NCBI GenBank assembly: GCA_964384915.1
Contig: CAYLMA010000001.1
Coordinates: 62,001 to 126,000, forward strand
Reading direction: 5' to 3'
Length of the DNA stretch: 64,000 bases
Source: Sulfurimicrobium sp964384915
Lineage (GTDB): Bacteria; Pseudomonadota; Gammaproteobacteria; Burkholderiales; Sulfuricellaceae
Shown here: in pieces, positions 1-8,161 of the stretch
Numbering within the stretch: position 1 is the stretch's first letter
Layout of the letters: the number at the start of each line of letters is the position of its first letter
The notes under the pieces: model-generated
The model's database searches: none
Seen by the model: only the letters and a program-made list of their open reading frames with translations
What the model was told of the DNA's origin: nothing
Made by a program: the position numbers and the translations under genes

Positions 1-102
1 CACATTGAAGTAGCCCTGCACTCTGACCGGAGGCAACCGCCGTCCGGTCTCTGTCGCCTCGGAAAAGCGGGCTGCCACATCCTCCATTGTCCATTCAGCC
101 AT
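1..102 (-). CDS. DUF6362-like protein, N-terminal part only
   Basis: An ATG at 100-102 opens a frame that runs off the left edge. The 34 visible residues begin MAEWTMEDVAARF and contain LPPVRVQGYFNV, which I recognise as the start of the DUF6362 family found in phages and phage-like islands. The start overlaps the stop of the next upstream gene by 8 bases (ATGGCTGA), which supports translational coupling. The function of the family is not known to me. The C-terminal part is missing because of the window edge, not because the gene is broken. Confidence 0.6.
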   Translation of the reverse strand, partial: MAEWTMEDVAARFSEATETGRRLPPVRVQGYFNV

Positions 103-298
103 GACGCTTCCCTCCGTACAGACGTTCGCCGATCCGTCGCACGAACTCCCGCTCGACGAAGTCCAGACGGTCGTCCTGCTCGGACACCACGAGGATGTGC
201 TGGTCGCGCCAGCCGGACTGCTTTATGTTTTCCAGATCGGTGGTCTGCGGTTGCAGACGACCTAGAGGGCAGCGGTATTGCTGTGCCGGGATCTTCAC
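95..298 (-). CDS. Small hypothetical protein of the island operon
   Basis: A 67-residue protein that begins with GTG at 298, overlapping the stop of the RuvC-like gene upstream (GTGA), and ends overlapping the start of the DUF6362-like gene. The double overlap is the best evidence that it is real. The sequence is polar and basic, with no membrane segment, cysteine cluster or motif I recognise. Its place between a resolvase gene and DUF6362 suggests a role in element DNA metabolism or regulation, but that is position only. Confidence 0.6.
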   Translation of the reverse strand: MKIPAQQYRCPLGRLQPQTTDLENIKQSGWRDQHILVVSEQDDRLDFVEREFVRRIGERLYGGKRHG

Positions 299-765
299 GT
301 CACACGCTCCTGCGTCTCGATGGCCCAGTGCAGCAATGCCAAGGCATCGGCTTCGTTGTCGTCTTTGGGATCGTGACCACGTGACCGTGCGGCGACGATC
401 ATCTCGTCCTTGCCGGCATTGCCTTTGCCGGTCGCATGCTTCTTGATCGTGCCGACTGGCACGCCTTGGTACGGGATGTTGTGATGCTCACACCAGGCGG
501 TGAGGTGGCCCATGAATCCACCATAGGCATGTGCAGCATCGACACCAGCGTGGCGTCGCACCTCTTCGAAGTACACCGCGTTGATGGAGTGACTGGCCGA
601 CAGCAGTTCGTTGAGCCAGTGCTTGAATCTGAGGAAACGCATCCCGCCACCCTCGAAGCGCTGTGGCTTGAAGCATTGCGTACCGCTGAGGATGCTGCCG
701 TCCAAGTGGTGCAGCGCCCACCCAGTATTCGTGCCCAGATCGAGGGCCAGAATCGTCGTGTTCAT
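295..765 (-). CDS. RuvC-like Holliday junction resolvase, phage type
   Basis: A 156-residue RNase H-fold protein. Residues 6-14 (LALDLGTNT) give the first-strand catalytic aspartate D9; FEEV at 66-69 gives the middle glutamate; DDNEADA at 135-141 gives the C-terminal acidic pair, as in the RuvC D-E-D-D set. Such phage enzymes cut branched DNA during recombination or before packaging. The ATG at 765 was chosen because AAAGGA lies 7 bases upstream; longer upstream frames overlap the primase gene and have no such site. It lies downstream of the primase-helicase and upstream of two small island genes. Family assignment is good; the precise substrate is inferred. Confidence 0.82.
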   Translation of the reverse strand: MNTTILALDLGTNTGWALHHLDGSILSGTQCFKPQRFEGGGMRFLRFKHWLNELLSASHSINAVYFEEVRRHAGVDAAHAYGGFMGHLTAWCEHHNIPYQGVPVGTIKKHATGKGNAGKDEMIVAARSRGHDPKDDNEADALALLHWAIETQERVT

Positions 766-790
766 GTGTTCAGTCCTTTCTTGCTCTTGG

Positions 791-885
791 TCTGACGCAG
801 CCGACACGGTTTGTCGAAACATTCCATGAGGCGCGCACGCGCACACGTGTGGCGAGTTACGTGAAAGAGCGTCGGCTGCGTCAGA
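791..885. repeat. 15-bp perfect inverted repeat upstream of the RuvC-like gene
   Basis: The arms TCTGACGCAGCCGAC (791-805) and its exact complement (871-885) enclose 65 bases that include a 10-bp palindrome, CACACGTGTG, at 842-851. The structure sits in the only sizeable gap between the primase and resolvase genes, about 26 bases before the resolvase start. On the leftward transcript it could form a long stem that shields or spaces the resolvase ribosome-binding site. It could instead be a protein-binding or origin-like site. No T-run follows, so an intrinsic terminator is unlikely. Confidence 0.6.
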
Positions 886-905
886 CGGATGGTTTTTCAT
901 GATCG

Positions 906-3188
906 TCAGTTGTCTGCGTAAGAGGTGTATGCGGGCGCGGGCGGGTTCTTGAGGCCAATCCCCTGGAATCCCCGCACACCCATGCTGTTGCGCCATTTCT
1001 CGACTCCGCGTGTGATGAGCAGATCGGAAAAACGCCGCTGCGACCCGCTGAACTCGCCCGCCGCTTCCGACCATTGCTTCCAGTCGGTGAACAGTTCGGC
1101 GGTGAGCGACTTGGCGTTGGGCTCGCGCACGCAGCACTCATCAAGCCAGCGGCCCAGCGCATCCTCAGCTTCGAAGTACTCCTCGGTTGCCTCCACGACC
1201 CGCTGGGGAGGATCAAGCCGTCCCAGGCGTTGCCAGTCGAGACAGCCCTGCACCGCCCAAGCCAGGATGCCGTCACGCTCGGCCAGCAATTTCTGCTGCA
1301 GATGCTTGTCGCGGCGATCGGGCGGCACGGTGATCGTGAACGGGATCAGATGCAGGCGCCGCTTCATCGCCTCGTCAATGTTGCGAATGGCCGGCTTGTG
1401 GTTGCCCGCCACGAACAACTTAAACTGCGGGAAAAATTCGAAGAAGTCCTGGCGCATAAAACGCGCGGAGATCTTGTCACCCCCGGTCAGGTTCTTGACC
1501 TTCGATTCCGCCCAGCGTCGCCCCTGTTCGGTTTCGATGGCCGCCACGAAGCGTGCGCCGCGCAGGCCAGCCATATCGGTTGGATGCCGGTCGGTGCGCG
1601 TCTCCATGAAGGTGTCCATCGGCGCGTTGGTCGCGTAGTCCCCAAGGATGGTGGCCAGCGTGTTCACGAACACCGACTTGCCGTTCGCGCCCGTGCCGTA
1701 CAGAAAGAACAGCGCATGCTCTCGCGTCGAGCCGGTGAGGGCGTAACCGACCATTCGCTGCAAGTAGCTCTGCAACTCTTTGTCACCACCCGTGACCTCG
1801 TCGAGGAATTGACGCCAGATCGGGCAGTCACCCCCGGGCGTGGCCGTGGTGATTTTCGTCATCCGGTCAGCACGGTTGTGTGGACGCTGTCTGCCTGTCT
1901 TGAGATCGACCACACCGCCCGGGGTGTTGAGTAACCACGGGTCGGCATCCCATTCCTCGGTGGTGGCAGCATGTCTGCGGTCCGCGCGTGACAGCCGCTC
2001 CACGCCACCGACCGTGCTCGAGCTGGCAAGCTTGGCAGCCACCTTGGGATTATCTGCACGCACGGCGGCATGCCGGCAAACACTGCGGATCAGATCGGTG
2101 GCAGCCAACGTGTCTTCGGTGCGCCAGCGATTGCCGTCCCACACCAGCCAACGGCCCCAGGTCGCCACGTAGCGCCAGTCGCGGTGATAGCGTCGGGTGA
2201 AGGCCAGCGCCAGCGCATCCTCCGTGCCCCAGACTGACTCGTCGCTGCTGGCCACCGGATCAGCATCCACGGTGATGTCGTGCATCTGCAGGCGCGGGCC
2301 ATGAGCGAGAAATGCCGCAACGTCAAAGCCCTCGGCGATGGCGTCGGCCGCATCCCATCCTTCAGCCGCTTCCTCGGGCGGATATAGGATGTGGCAGGTT
2401 TTGGCGCCCGCCGACAAGATGGCCTGCGCTGCCTGCGTCGCGTAGTCCCAGCCCGGCTTGTCGCGGTCAGGCCAGATCAGCACCGACTTGCCCGCCAGCG
2501 GCGACCAGTCGGTTTTCTCGACAGGGGCATTCGCGCCGTGCATCGCCGTCGTGGCAGTGACCCCAGCGTGGATGAGCGCGTGGGCGCATTTCTCACCTTC
2601 GACCAGCACGACCTGACTGGCCGAGGCCAGGCCCGGCTGGTTGTAAAGCGGACGCGGATCGGGCGGTGTCATCTTTCGACGTTTGGCATCCCACGGACGA
2701 AACTCCTTCTTTCGTCCGGGCGGGTCGTAGCGGTAGACCACCGCGATCAGGTTGCCGGCTGCATCGTGGTAATCCCACTTTGCGGTGGCTGGGCCCAGGT
2801 CATCGACGGGTGGTTCCTTCTTCGCCTTGCGGGTGGGCGTCGGTGGTGCTTGCCCAAGCAGATCTGCCGCGTGCTGAAGTACACGCGGAAAATCTGTCTG
2901 CACATTGGCACCCAAGTGGGCCGCGATGAGATCGAAGATGTCACCGCCGTCACCGGTTGCACGATCGGTCCACAGTCCGGTCTTCTCACCATCGAGGACA
3001 ACCTCGAGGCTATCGCCGGGACTGCCAAGCACATCGCCGATGAGAAATTTCCCTTTGCGCTTCTTACCCGCAGGGAACAGTGTGGCCAGGACCGATTCCA
3101 ATCGAGCGACGAGATCGGTCCGTAACGACTCACGGGTTACCCCACTGTCCTGTGGCAACTCAGCAGGGGCATCGTTGAAATCAAGCAT
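906..3188 (-). CDS. P4-type primase-helicase (Toprim + D5/SF3 ATPase)
   Basis: A 760-residue replication protein. Residues about 20-115 resemble the N-terminal part of CHC2/P4-type primases. A Toprim segment follows, with VEGEK at 196-200 and PDRD at 240-243. The C-terminal half is a D5_N/P4-family helicase with Walker A GTGANGKS at 498-505 and the family feature FVAGNHKP further on. Such proteins prime and unwind DNA to start replication of phages and plasmids. The start ATG overlaps the stop of the small HTH gene by 8 bases (ATGCTTGA). It is full length for the family. Whether the element replicates autonomously after excision is inferred. Confidence 0.9.
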   Translation of the reverse strand: MLDFNDAPAELPQDSGVTRESLRTDLVARLESVLATLFPAGKKRKGKFLIGDVLGSPGDSLEVVLDGEKTGLWTDRATGDGGDIFDLIAAHLGANVQTDFPRVLQHAADLLGQAPPTPTRKAKKEPPVDDLGPATAKWDYHDAAGNLIAVVYRYDPPGRKKEFRPWDAKRRKMTPPDPRPLYNQPGLASASQVVLVEGEKCAHALIHAGVTATTAMHGANAPVEKTDWSPLAGKSVLIWPDRDKPGWDYATQAAQAILSAGAKTCHILYPPEEAAEGWDAADAIAEGFDVAAFLAHGPRLQMHDITVDADPVASSDESVWGTEDALALAFTRRYHRDWRYVATWGRWLVWDGNRWRTEDTLAATDLIRSVCRHAAVRADNPKVAAKLASSSTVGGVERLSRADRRHAATTEEWDADPWLLNTPGGVVDLKTGRQRPHNRADRMTKITTATPGGDCPIWRQFLDEVTGGDKELQSYLQRMVGYALTGSTREHALFFLYGTGANGKSVFVNTLATILGDYATNAPMDTFMETRTDRHPTDMAGLRGARFVAAIETEQGRRWAESKVKNLTGGDKISARFMRQDFFEFFPQFKLFVAGNHKPAIRNIDEAMKRRLHLIPFTITVPPDRRDKHLQQKLLAERDGILAWAVQGCLDWQRLGRLDPPQRVVEATEEYFEAEDALGRWLDECCVREPNAKSLTAELFTDWKQWSEAAGEFSGSQRRFSDLLITRGVEKWRNSMGVRGFQGIGLKNPPAPAYTSYADN

Positions 3189-3396
3189 TCGACGCGCCCC
3201 CCTGTGCCAGCATCCAGGCTTCCAGCTCCTGCAATTTGAAGCGCACTAGCTTGCCGACCCGGTAATGCGGTATGCCAAGCCGCTGACGCTCCTTGGGATG
3301 AGTGAGCAAGTACCTCGGCAGATTCAAGCAATGAGCCGCCTCGCTTGCATCAACTAAGCACTCACCCAGCACATCGGTGATGGATGAAGGGTTCAT
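3181..3396 (-). CDS. Small helix-turn-helix (excisionase/AlpA-like) protein
   Basis: A 71-residue protein with a MerR/HTH_17-like arrangement: VDASEAAHCLNLPRYLL at 15-31 forms the likely helix-turn-helix, IPHYRVGKLVRF at 42-53 the wing, and LEAWML the closing helix. Proteins of this type act as excisionases or activators by bending DNA. The ATG at 3396 overlaps the nuclease stop (ATGA), and the stop overlaps the primase start, so it is embedded in the operon. Its site and its partner recombinase are unknown. Confidence 0.7.
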   Translation of the reverse strand: MNPSSITDVLGECLVDASEAAHCLNLPRYLLTHPKERQRLGIPHYRVGKLVRFKLQELEAWMLAQGGASNA

Positions 3397-4130
3397 GGTG
3401 TATTCCTCCAGCACCGGTCCTGCCATGCGCACATCCGGCACTCAAAGTGGGTGGATTCGAGAAAGCTGCGTGGCAGCAACTCGCCGGCATCCGTGGCCGA
3501 AATCACCTTCAGCGCGCGGTCGGACATGCGCTGGGCCAGTGCCGCATCGAACGGCACCAGTTCGGTGTAGATCTCCATGGTGTCGGCATTGATGGCCGTG
3601 AAGATTGCCGGCTGTTCATGCAACTCCAGATAGGCCTGGTAGATCGCTACCTGCGCGGCGTAGATCGGCTTGGCCACGGCCAGCCGGTTTTTCTCCAGGT
3701 CACGCCAGGACTTCGAGCCGAGGCACTTGCACTCCCAGAGTGCTGGGTAAGCAAAGCCCTCGGGGCCATCGACGATGACGCCATCGATGTGCCCCTGCAG
3801 GCGTCCGCTGACCGCCGAGAAGCCGAACTGAGCGCCACTGGTTTTACGGGTGCGCAGATCGAACCCGGCTGCCCGCAACCACTCGACCATGCAGTCTTCC
3901 ATTACATGGCCACGCTCGAAAATGCGTAACAAGCGCCCATCATGGTCACGGCCATGATCGACCGGCGCCTTGGCAAACTCGTACTGCAGGGCTCGTTCGC
4001 ATGACGCTCCGAGACGTGAAGCACCCAGGTACTCACGCTGCGTCTGAGCGGATCGCACGCGCTGCATCCCGGCGTCGACCAATGCGGCGATCTGTCCAGA
4101 AATGCTGGAAGAGGAGTTGAAGTCCATCAT
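3393..4130 (-). CDS. PD-(D/E)XK nuclease with Cas4/AddB-like cysteine cluster
   Basis: A 245-residue nuclease. The active site is visible as D116 (GHIDGVI), E133-C134-K135 (WECK) and a Q160-x3-Y164 motif. Cysteines C44, C231, C234 and C240 are arranged as in Cas4, AddB and RecB-family nucleases that hold a 4Fe-4S cluster, one near the N-terminus and three near the C-terminus. The likely job is DNA end resection to feed the Sak4-like recombinase encoded two genes upstream of it. ATGA overlap couples it to the DUF6511-like gene. There is no cas1 or cas2 nearby, so this is a phage recombination nuclease and not a CRISPR gene. Confidence 0.85.
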   Translation of the reverse strand: MMDFNSSSSISGQIAALVDAGMQRVRSAQTQREYLGASRLGASCERALQYEFAKAPVDHGRDHDGRLLRIFERGHVMEDCMVEWLRAAGFDLRTRKTSGAQFGFSAVSGRLQGHIDGVIVDGPEGFAYPALWECKCLGSKSWRDLEKNRLAVAKPIYAAQVAIYQAYLELHEQPAIFTAINADTMEIYTELVPFDAALAQRMSDRALKVISATDAGELLPRSFLESTHFECRMCAWQDRCWRNTP

Positions 4131-4621
4131 GACTTGCCTCCCTTCCCGTCTTCCCAGGGCAGGTCATCCTCCAGATCGGCGAACGGACTCGCCAGCGGAT
4201 CGGGTGTAGGCGCCATGCCCCGCACTGGTGGGAATTTTGTCGCCTCGTGGTGCACGACCATCGCATCGGTGTAGCAGGTCACGATGGCATCGATCACGCG
4301 CAGCGCCTCCGCTTCGGAGTAGTCGCCGAGCGGCTTGGTGAATCCGATCGCGCCTGCTGCCTCGCCGAACGCTTTGAGACAACTGCGCATGGCCGCCAAC
4401 TCGACATCAGACGGATCGATCATGACGGCCTCCCTGATGTCCTTGCCGCCATCCTTGACGCGCAGCCAGTTGCCATACAGTGCGTGAAACGCGTCCTGGC
4501 AGCGCCGGGAGCAGAACACCCAGTCGACGGGGTAGCGACGAGGGTTGCCGACGCGATGCTGGTTGTCGGAATAGCCGAAGCCCCTGGCCTGTCGTTTGCA
4601 GACCCAACACTTTCCGCTCAT
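4127..4621 (-). CDS. DUF6511-like zinc-binding protein
   Basis: A 164-residue protein. The first 45 residues carry CWVC at 5-8 and FCSRRCQ at 36-42, a four-cysteine zinc site, followed by an alpha-helical region and an acidic C-terminal tail. The pattern with RYPVDWVFCSRRC matches what I recall as DUF6511 in phage-like islands. No enzymatic motif is visible. It is coupled by ATGA overlaps on both sides, between a cysteine-rich 70-residue protein and the PD-(D/E)XK nuclease, which suggests a nucleic-acid or partner-binding role in the same recombination set. The domain name is from memory and should be confirmed. Confidence 0.7.
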   Translation of the reverse strand: MSGKCWVCKRQARGFGYSDNQHRVGNPRRYPVDWVFCSRRCQDAFHALYGNWLRVKDGGKDIREAVMIDPSDVELAAMRSCLKAFGEAAGAIGFTKPLGDYSEAEALRVIDAIVTCYTDAMVVHHEATKFPPVRGMAPTPDPLASPFADLEDDLPWEDGKGGKS

Positions 4622-4830
4622 ACATGACCGCCTCCCGGCTGCACTTCACGCCGGGCACGGACGACATGCTCAGCGCAGAAGGCATCCAACTCGACATAGT
4701 CGTTCCGAATAGTGGTTGTGCCGATACGCACACCTTTCGGATGGCGGCAGCGAGCGATACGCAAGCCGCCAATGTCGCTGGCACTGGTTGGATCGAGATG
4801 GTGGCAATTGCCACAACGTTTTCCGTTCAT
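4618..4830 (-). CDS. Small cysteine-rich hypothetical protein
   Basis: A 70-residue protein with CGNC near the N-terminus and two further cysteines (RCRHP and DAFCAEH), giving a probable four-cysteine metal site. A GTG at 4836 is in frame, but the ATG at 4830 is preferred because AGGAG lies 7 bases before it and only one base before the GTG. The stop overlaps the start of the DUF6511-like gene (ATGA). Four cysteines in a short basic protein suggest a nucleic-acid-binding zinc finger. No known family was recognised. Confidence 0.65.
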   Translation of the reverse strand: MNGKRCGNCHHLDPTSASDIGGLRIARCRHPKGVRIGTTTIRNDYVELDAFCAEHVVRARREVQPGGGHV

Positions 4831-4840
4831 GCCCACGCTC

Positions 4841-5446
4841 CTACTGTGCCCAGGCTGGCTTGCCAGTGGCAGCCGGACGCTGAGGAGTCGCCTGCGCTGG
4901 CGTAGCGGAACTGCCGCCGGTCGGCACCTTGGGCGCCATTCCCATCAGCGCCGCATAGTCCTTGTGATCGGGTTCGACGGCCAGCTTGACCACGTTGCGG
5001 TTCTCGCCCTTGGCGTCCTTCTCGACATCCACGCGGGCCAGGAACTCGATGCCATCCAGGTCGGCGAAGCCGTTGATGCGCCGGGCAGTGGCGGCTTGGG
5101 GTGAGTTGTCCTGAGGCGAGACATTGCGAGCGGAATTGAGGATGCCGCGAATCATGCTGCGGCCCATCTGACCCCAGGCTGGCCCTTTCCTGGATTGCAG
5201 GCCGATGTTCGACCACATCTTGCGTTTGGCAAACGGGCCTTCCAGCACGACGAATTCGCAGGCGAGGTAGATGCTGCCGGTGTCGAAGCTCTCGGTGGCA
5301 TAACCCCCGGTCCAACCCTGGACAGGATCGTCGTGACCGCCCGGCTTGATCGTCATGCGCACCTTGACGAGCGCGCCCTTGGGGATGAGATCGAAACCCT
5401 GCTGCTGTTCTGCATCGTTGAAGTCCTGCCATGTGTTCTGGTTCAT
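4841..5446 (-). CDS. Probable single-strand-binding or annealing partner protein of the island
   Basis: A 201-residue protein with a beta-rich core (residues about 15-150) and a low-complexity Ala/Pro/Thr/Gln C-terminal tail ending KPAWAQ. The ATG at 5446 follows AAGGAG with a 6-base spacer. It lies directly after the Sak4-like ATPase gene and before the nuclease set. In many phages the neighbour of Sak4 is an SSB-like or DUF669-type protein, and the disordered tail fits that type. I cannot see a definite OB-fold motif, so the function is inferred mainly from position. Confidence 0.6.
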   Translation of the reverse strand: MNQNTWQDFNDAEQQQGFDLIPKGALVKVRMTIKPGGHDDPVQGWTGGYATESFDTGSIYLACEFVVLEGPFAKRKMWSNIGLQSRKGPAWGQMGRSMIRGILNSARNVSPQDNSPQAATARRINGFADLDGIEFLARVDVEKDAKGENRNVVKLAVEPDHKDYAALMGMAPKVPTGGSSATPAQATPQRPAATGKPAWAQ

Positions 5447-5492
5447 GTGTTTCTCCTTGAATTGGGTAAATGCGATGGATTGGCCTGCGGCC

Positions 5493-6296
5493 TCAGTTGC
5501 TCTGGGTGCCGAGGCATTTCTGGATGAGCTTGCCGAGATCCGGCTCCTCGATAGCGTCGAGGCGGCCACTACGGTCCTTGCTCGGGTAGCCAAAGGTGTT
5601 GTCGGCGCGGGTGACAAAACCTCGGTAGGTCGTGCCGTCGTCGGCCTTGAGAATGGCCAGGGTCACGACTTCATCGAGGACGCCAGGCAACTCCAGCGCG
5701 GTCTTGCTGCCTTCCAGCTGCAGCTGGTAGTAGCGCCGGTTGAAGTCATCGGTCTTCTCCTCAAGGATGGCGACGTAGATGACGTGCTTGTCCCGGACGT
5801 GTTGCAGGTGCGTGAGCGCCGTGATCATTTCCTGGCCCAGCAGGCCGTAAGCGCCACGACTATCCGGTTTGCCGTTCTTCTCGCTGAAGGCCTGCGGCTG
5901 GGTCTTGCACCAGGCGAAGCACAAGCGCGAGAGCACGGTCAGGCTGTCGACGAAGTAGGTGTCGTATTTGGCCAGTTGTGCCGGGTCGCCATACCGGGTG
6001 CAGACATGCTCAAAGTGAGCCTGCGAAAACGCCTGTTCAGCGGTGGCGGTCGGCATGGGGCCAGCGAGGAACACCACGAGATCGCGGAACTCTTGCCAAG
6101 TGCGCGGCCGCACGGTGTCACCCGGCCAGTCGCGCACCGAGAGATCACCAGCCTCGAGATCAACGAACAGTGTGGAATCGGCCGGCAGGGTCTTGAGTTG
6201 GGTGGTCTTGCCGGCGCCGGGAAAACCGACTAGGCCGACCTTGGCGCTATGCCGCTCGCGCATCCGTTCGTCGGCTGAAATGATGGGTAGAGACAT
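5493..6296 (-). CDS. Sak4-like phage recombination ATPase
   Basis: A 267-residue RecA-fold ATPase. Walker A is GFPGAGKTT at 24-32, right after a short N-terminus, and Walker B is YFVDS at 114-118, followed by a region rich in Gln/Thr/His (LTHLQHVRDKHV) typical of Sak4/AAA_24 phage proteins. Such proteins catalyse strand annealing or exchange with help from a phage SSB. The start codon overlaps the stop of the Bro-N gene by one base (TAATG). The neighbouring SSB-like candidate, Cas4-like nuclease and RuvC-like resolvase make a complete recombination set. Assignment to Sak4 against other phage nucleotide-binding proteins is likely, not proven. Confidence 0.8.
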   Translation of the reverse strand: MSLPIISADERMRERHSAKVGLVGFPGAGKTTQLKTLPADSTLFVDLEAGDLSVRDWPGDTVRPRTWQEFRDLVVFLAGPMPTATAEQAFSQAHFEHVCTRYGDPAQLAKYDTYFVDSLTVLSRLCFAWCKTQPQAFSEKNGKPDSRGAYGLLGQEMITALTHLQHVRDKHVIYVAILEEKTDDFNRRYYQLQLEGSKTALELPGVLDEVVTLAILKADDGTTYRGFVTRADNTFGYPSKDRSGRLDAIEEPDLGKLIQKCLGTQSN

Positions 6297-7045
6297 TACG
6301 CGGCCTCCTTGAGCAGATCGGCGACTTCAGGCCGCCAGAGGATCTGGTAGCCGGAATGCCCGTTGCGGGAGTACGGCAAGGCTTCGCCCCATGCCTGACC
6401 AGCATCCGTCAATTCCCACTCGTCGCGGTCGTTACGGTTCTGGAAACCCAGAGCCGCCAGCCGGAGGTTGACCGCCCTGGCCGACAGACCGAGTTGATCA
6501 CCGAGCTTTGTCGGGTTCACCGCCGCCAGAGGATCGTTGCAGGCAGGCAGCGCTCGGCGCATGGTCTCCACCGACAATCCGGTGTTCTCCTCAATGCAGG
6601 TGAGCGTTGCCGCCATGGCGATGCCGTGCTTGACGCCGGGCACCTTGGCCACCGCCTCGCCGATCATCAGGATGGCGGTGACGCGGTCCTGGGTGGGCGC
6701 CGGCAGTGCAGCCACGGAGCCGGGCACGGCATAGGAACCGGTTTTGCGGATCGACGGCAGCACCTCGTGGGTCACCCAGCGCTTGAAGCGCTTGGCTTCG
6801 GGCTTGCGGCTGCCGAGCACCAGGTTGAAGAGACCGGACTCGTTGACCACTGTCATCTCCTGCTGCCCGCCAGGGGTGTGAATTGAACTCACACCCTTCT
6901 CGTCGTCGTCCAGGCGCTCAAGCGCCTTGCGATCGAGACTCAGAGTGGACAGCAGGTCGGCGGCGACGAACCTCGGCTCGCCGTCCTGACCAATGACAAC
7001 ACGCACATCATGCGACTCGAAGTCGAAGGCGACGATCTGGTTCAT
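6296..7045 (-). CDS. Bro-N antirepressor-like protein
   Basis: A 249-residue protein. Residues 1-110 match the Bro-N domain: a beta-rich start (VRVVIGQDGEPRFVAADL), then VNESGLFNLVLGSRKPEAK and FKRWVTHEVLPSIRKTG, the family hallmark. The C-terminal half looks like a winged-helix domain (TKLGDQLGLSARAVNLRLAALGF). Bro-N proteins bind DNA and often act as phage antirepressors or regulators. It is coupled to the upstream 96-residue gene by an ATGA overlap and to the Sak4-like gene by one base. Its target operator is unknown; the repeats at 8162-8218 are one candidate. Confidence 0.85.
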   Translation of the reverse strand: MNQIVAFDFESHDVRVVIGQDGEPRFVAADLLSTLSLDRKALERLDDDEKGVSSIHTPGGQQEMTVVNESGLFNLVLGSRKPEAKRFKRWVTHEVLPSIRKTGSYAVPGSVAALPAPTQDRVTAILMIGEAVAKVPGVKHGIAMAATLTCIEENTGLSVETMRRALPACNDPLAAVNPTKLGDQLGLSARAVNLRLAALGFQNRNDRDEWELTDAGQAWGEALPYSRNGHSGYQILWRPEVADLLKEAA

Positions 7046-7332
7046 TTCGTCACCTCCACCGCGATCACGCCCACCGTGTCCGAGCCGAGGCAGCCATTCT
7101 CACGGGCTAGGGTGTAGAGGCTGTCGAGCGCACTGCGGCGGCGGTGGATGCTCGCGCTCTCGGCATTGAGGGTCTGGATGGCGAAGGCAACTTCATCCAG
7201 GGTGGCGTCGAGCAGGGGCTTCTCCACCAGATTGCCGTAGCGGTCCTGATAACGGATCGCGGCGGCCAGGTGTTCGCCGGAATAAGCGCCGAGCTTGGCT
7301 TGCAGAGATTGATGCAGGGTTGGGATCTTCAT
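7042..7332 (-). CDS. Hypothetical 96-residue island protein
   Basis: A largely helical protein of 96 residues with no membrane segment or recognised motif. Both ends overlap neighbouring genes by four bases (ATGA type), which is the main support for it being translated. The content (AESASIHRRRSALDSLYTLA) suggests a helix-rich small DNA- or protein-binding factor, but no function can be given. Confidence 0.6.
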   Translation of the reverse strand: MKIPTLHQSLQAKLGAYSGEHLAAAIRYQDRYGNLVEKPLLDATLDEVAFAIQTLNAESASIHRRRSALDSLYTLARENGCLGSDTVGVIAVEVTK

Positions 7333-7832
7333 TCGTGATGCTCCTGGACGAGGGCAATCCGATAGCTGGTCTTGCCGGGTTTGACGGTACGGGCCTTGGC
7401 GAACGTCTCCTTGAGGGTCGAAGGCCAGGCGTTGAAACGGGTCTCGGGAATCGAGTAGTCGGTATCGATGTAGTCACCGACCTTGTCGCCAGCAGCTGCT
7501 ATTCGCTGGGCGATTTCGGCCAGCTGCGGCTGATCCCAGACGACCTTCTTGGGCACGTCGACCGTGATCCGTAGAGGGCCATCTGAAAGATGGCAGACAC
7601 CGAAGTCCTTGCCGGATGCCTGCCTGACTGCCACGGCTTGCTCGGCATAACGCTGGTCGAGCGCAGCATGGAAGCGATCGAGCACGCCCTTGACCAAGGA
7701 CTGCAAGGTCAGCAAATTGGTATGTGCCTCTTGCAGTTGTGCTGGCGGCAGCGCGGCGATCTGAGCAATGCTCATTTCAGCCAACGGCATGGCCTGTTCG
7801 ATGTCGACGGGTGAAGTGTGAGAAGTCATCAT
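7329..7832 (-). CDS. Hypothetical 167-residue island protein, possibly nuclease-inhibitor or accessory type
   Basis: The first half (residues about 10-75) is a helical, probably coiled-coil segment rich in Ala, Gln and Glu; the second half carries charged beta-type stretches (LRITVDVPKKVVWDQPQL). The ATG at 7832 was chosen because GAGGAGG ends 6 bases before it; an in-frame GTG at 7847 would overlap the upstream stop and lies before that site. A second ATG at 7829 is also possible. The gene is coupled to the next by an ATGA overlap. I do not recognise the family, and the accessory role named in the call is only a guess from position. Confidence 0.55.
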   Translation of the reverse strand: MMTSHTSPVDIEQAMPLAEMSIAQIAALPPAQLQEAHTNLLTLQSLVKGVLDRFHAALDQRYAEQAVAVRQASGKDFGVCHLSDGPLRITVDVPKKVVWDQPQLAEIAQRIAAAGDKVGDYIDTDYSIPETRFNAWPSTLKETFAKARTVKPGKTSYRIALVQEHHE

Positions 7833-7843
7833 GTCGGCCCTCC

Positions 7844-8107
7844 TCACTTCGCCACGCGCTCGGAGGTCGAGTCGTGCAGCGCGCTATATTCGAAGTCGAT
7901 GACGGCTTCAAGGGGATAGCTGACTCTTTTCGACAACTTGAGGTAGCGAGGTCCGCGACCTTCGCTGCGCCAGCGCTGCAAAGTTTTGGGGCTGACACCC
8001 CAACGCTGGGCAAGCTCGTTTTCGTTCAGGACCCGGCGGTCGCCAGGTGCCAGGCTGTTGGTCGCCGGGTGGGGCGATCGAGGGGTGTTGCTGACTGGTG
8101 TCGGCAT
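7844..8107 (-). CDS. Helix-turn-helix protein, first gene of the leftward operon
   Basis: An 87-residue protein with a disordered N-terminus (about 25 residues rich in Pro and Thr) and an HTH_17-like domain: LNENELAQRWGVSPKTLQRW at 27-46 and a wing with GPRYLKLSKRVSYPLEAV. AGGAGG lies 5 bases before the ATG at 8107. As the first gene after the operator-like repeats at 8162-8218 it is a good candidate for an autoregulator or excision factor of the operon that runs to the left edge. Confidence 0.75.
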   Translation of the reverse strand: MPTPVSNTPRSPHPATNSLAPGDRRVLNENELAQRWGVSPKTLQRWRSEGRGPRYLKLSKRVSYPLEAVIDFEYSALHDSTSERVAK

Positions 8108-8161
8108 GTAAGCCTCCTATGACGTTGATGAGGAATTGCAGGCCTCATTTCAGTCGTCGGG

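Noticed and set aside
925..3125. Several plus-strand frames opposite the primase-helicase gene
   Set aside because: They are arginine- and proline-rich antisense shadows without ribosome-binding sites.
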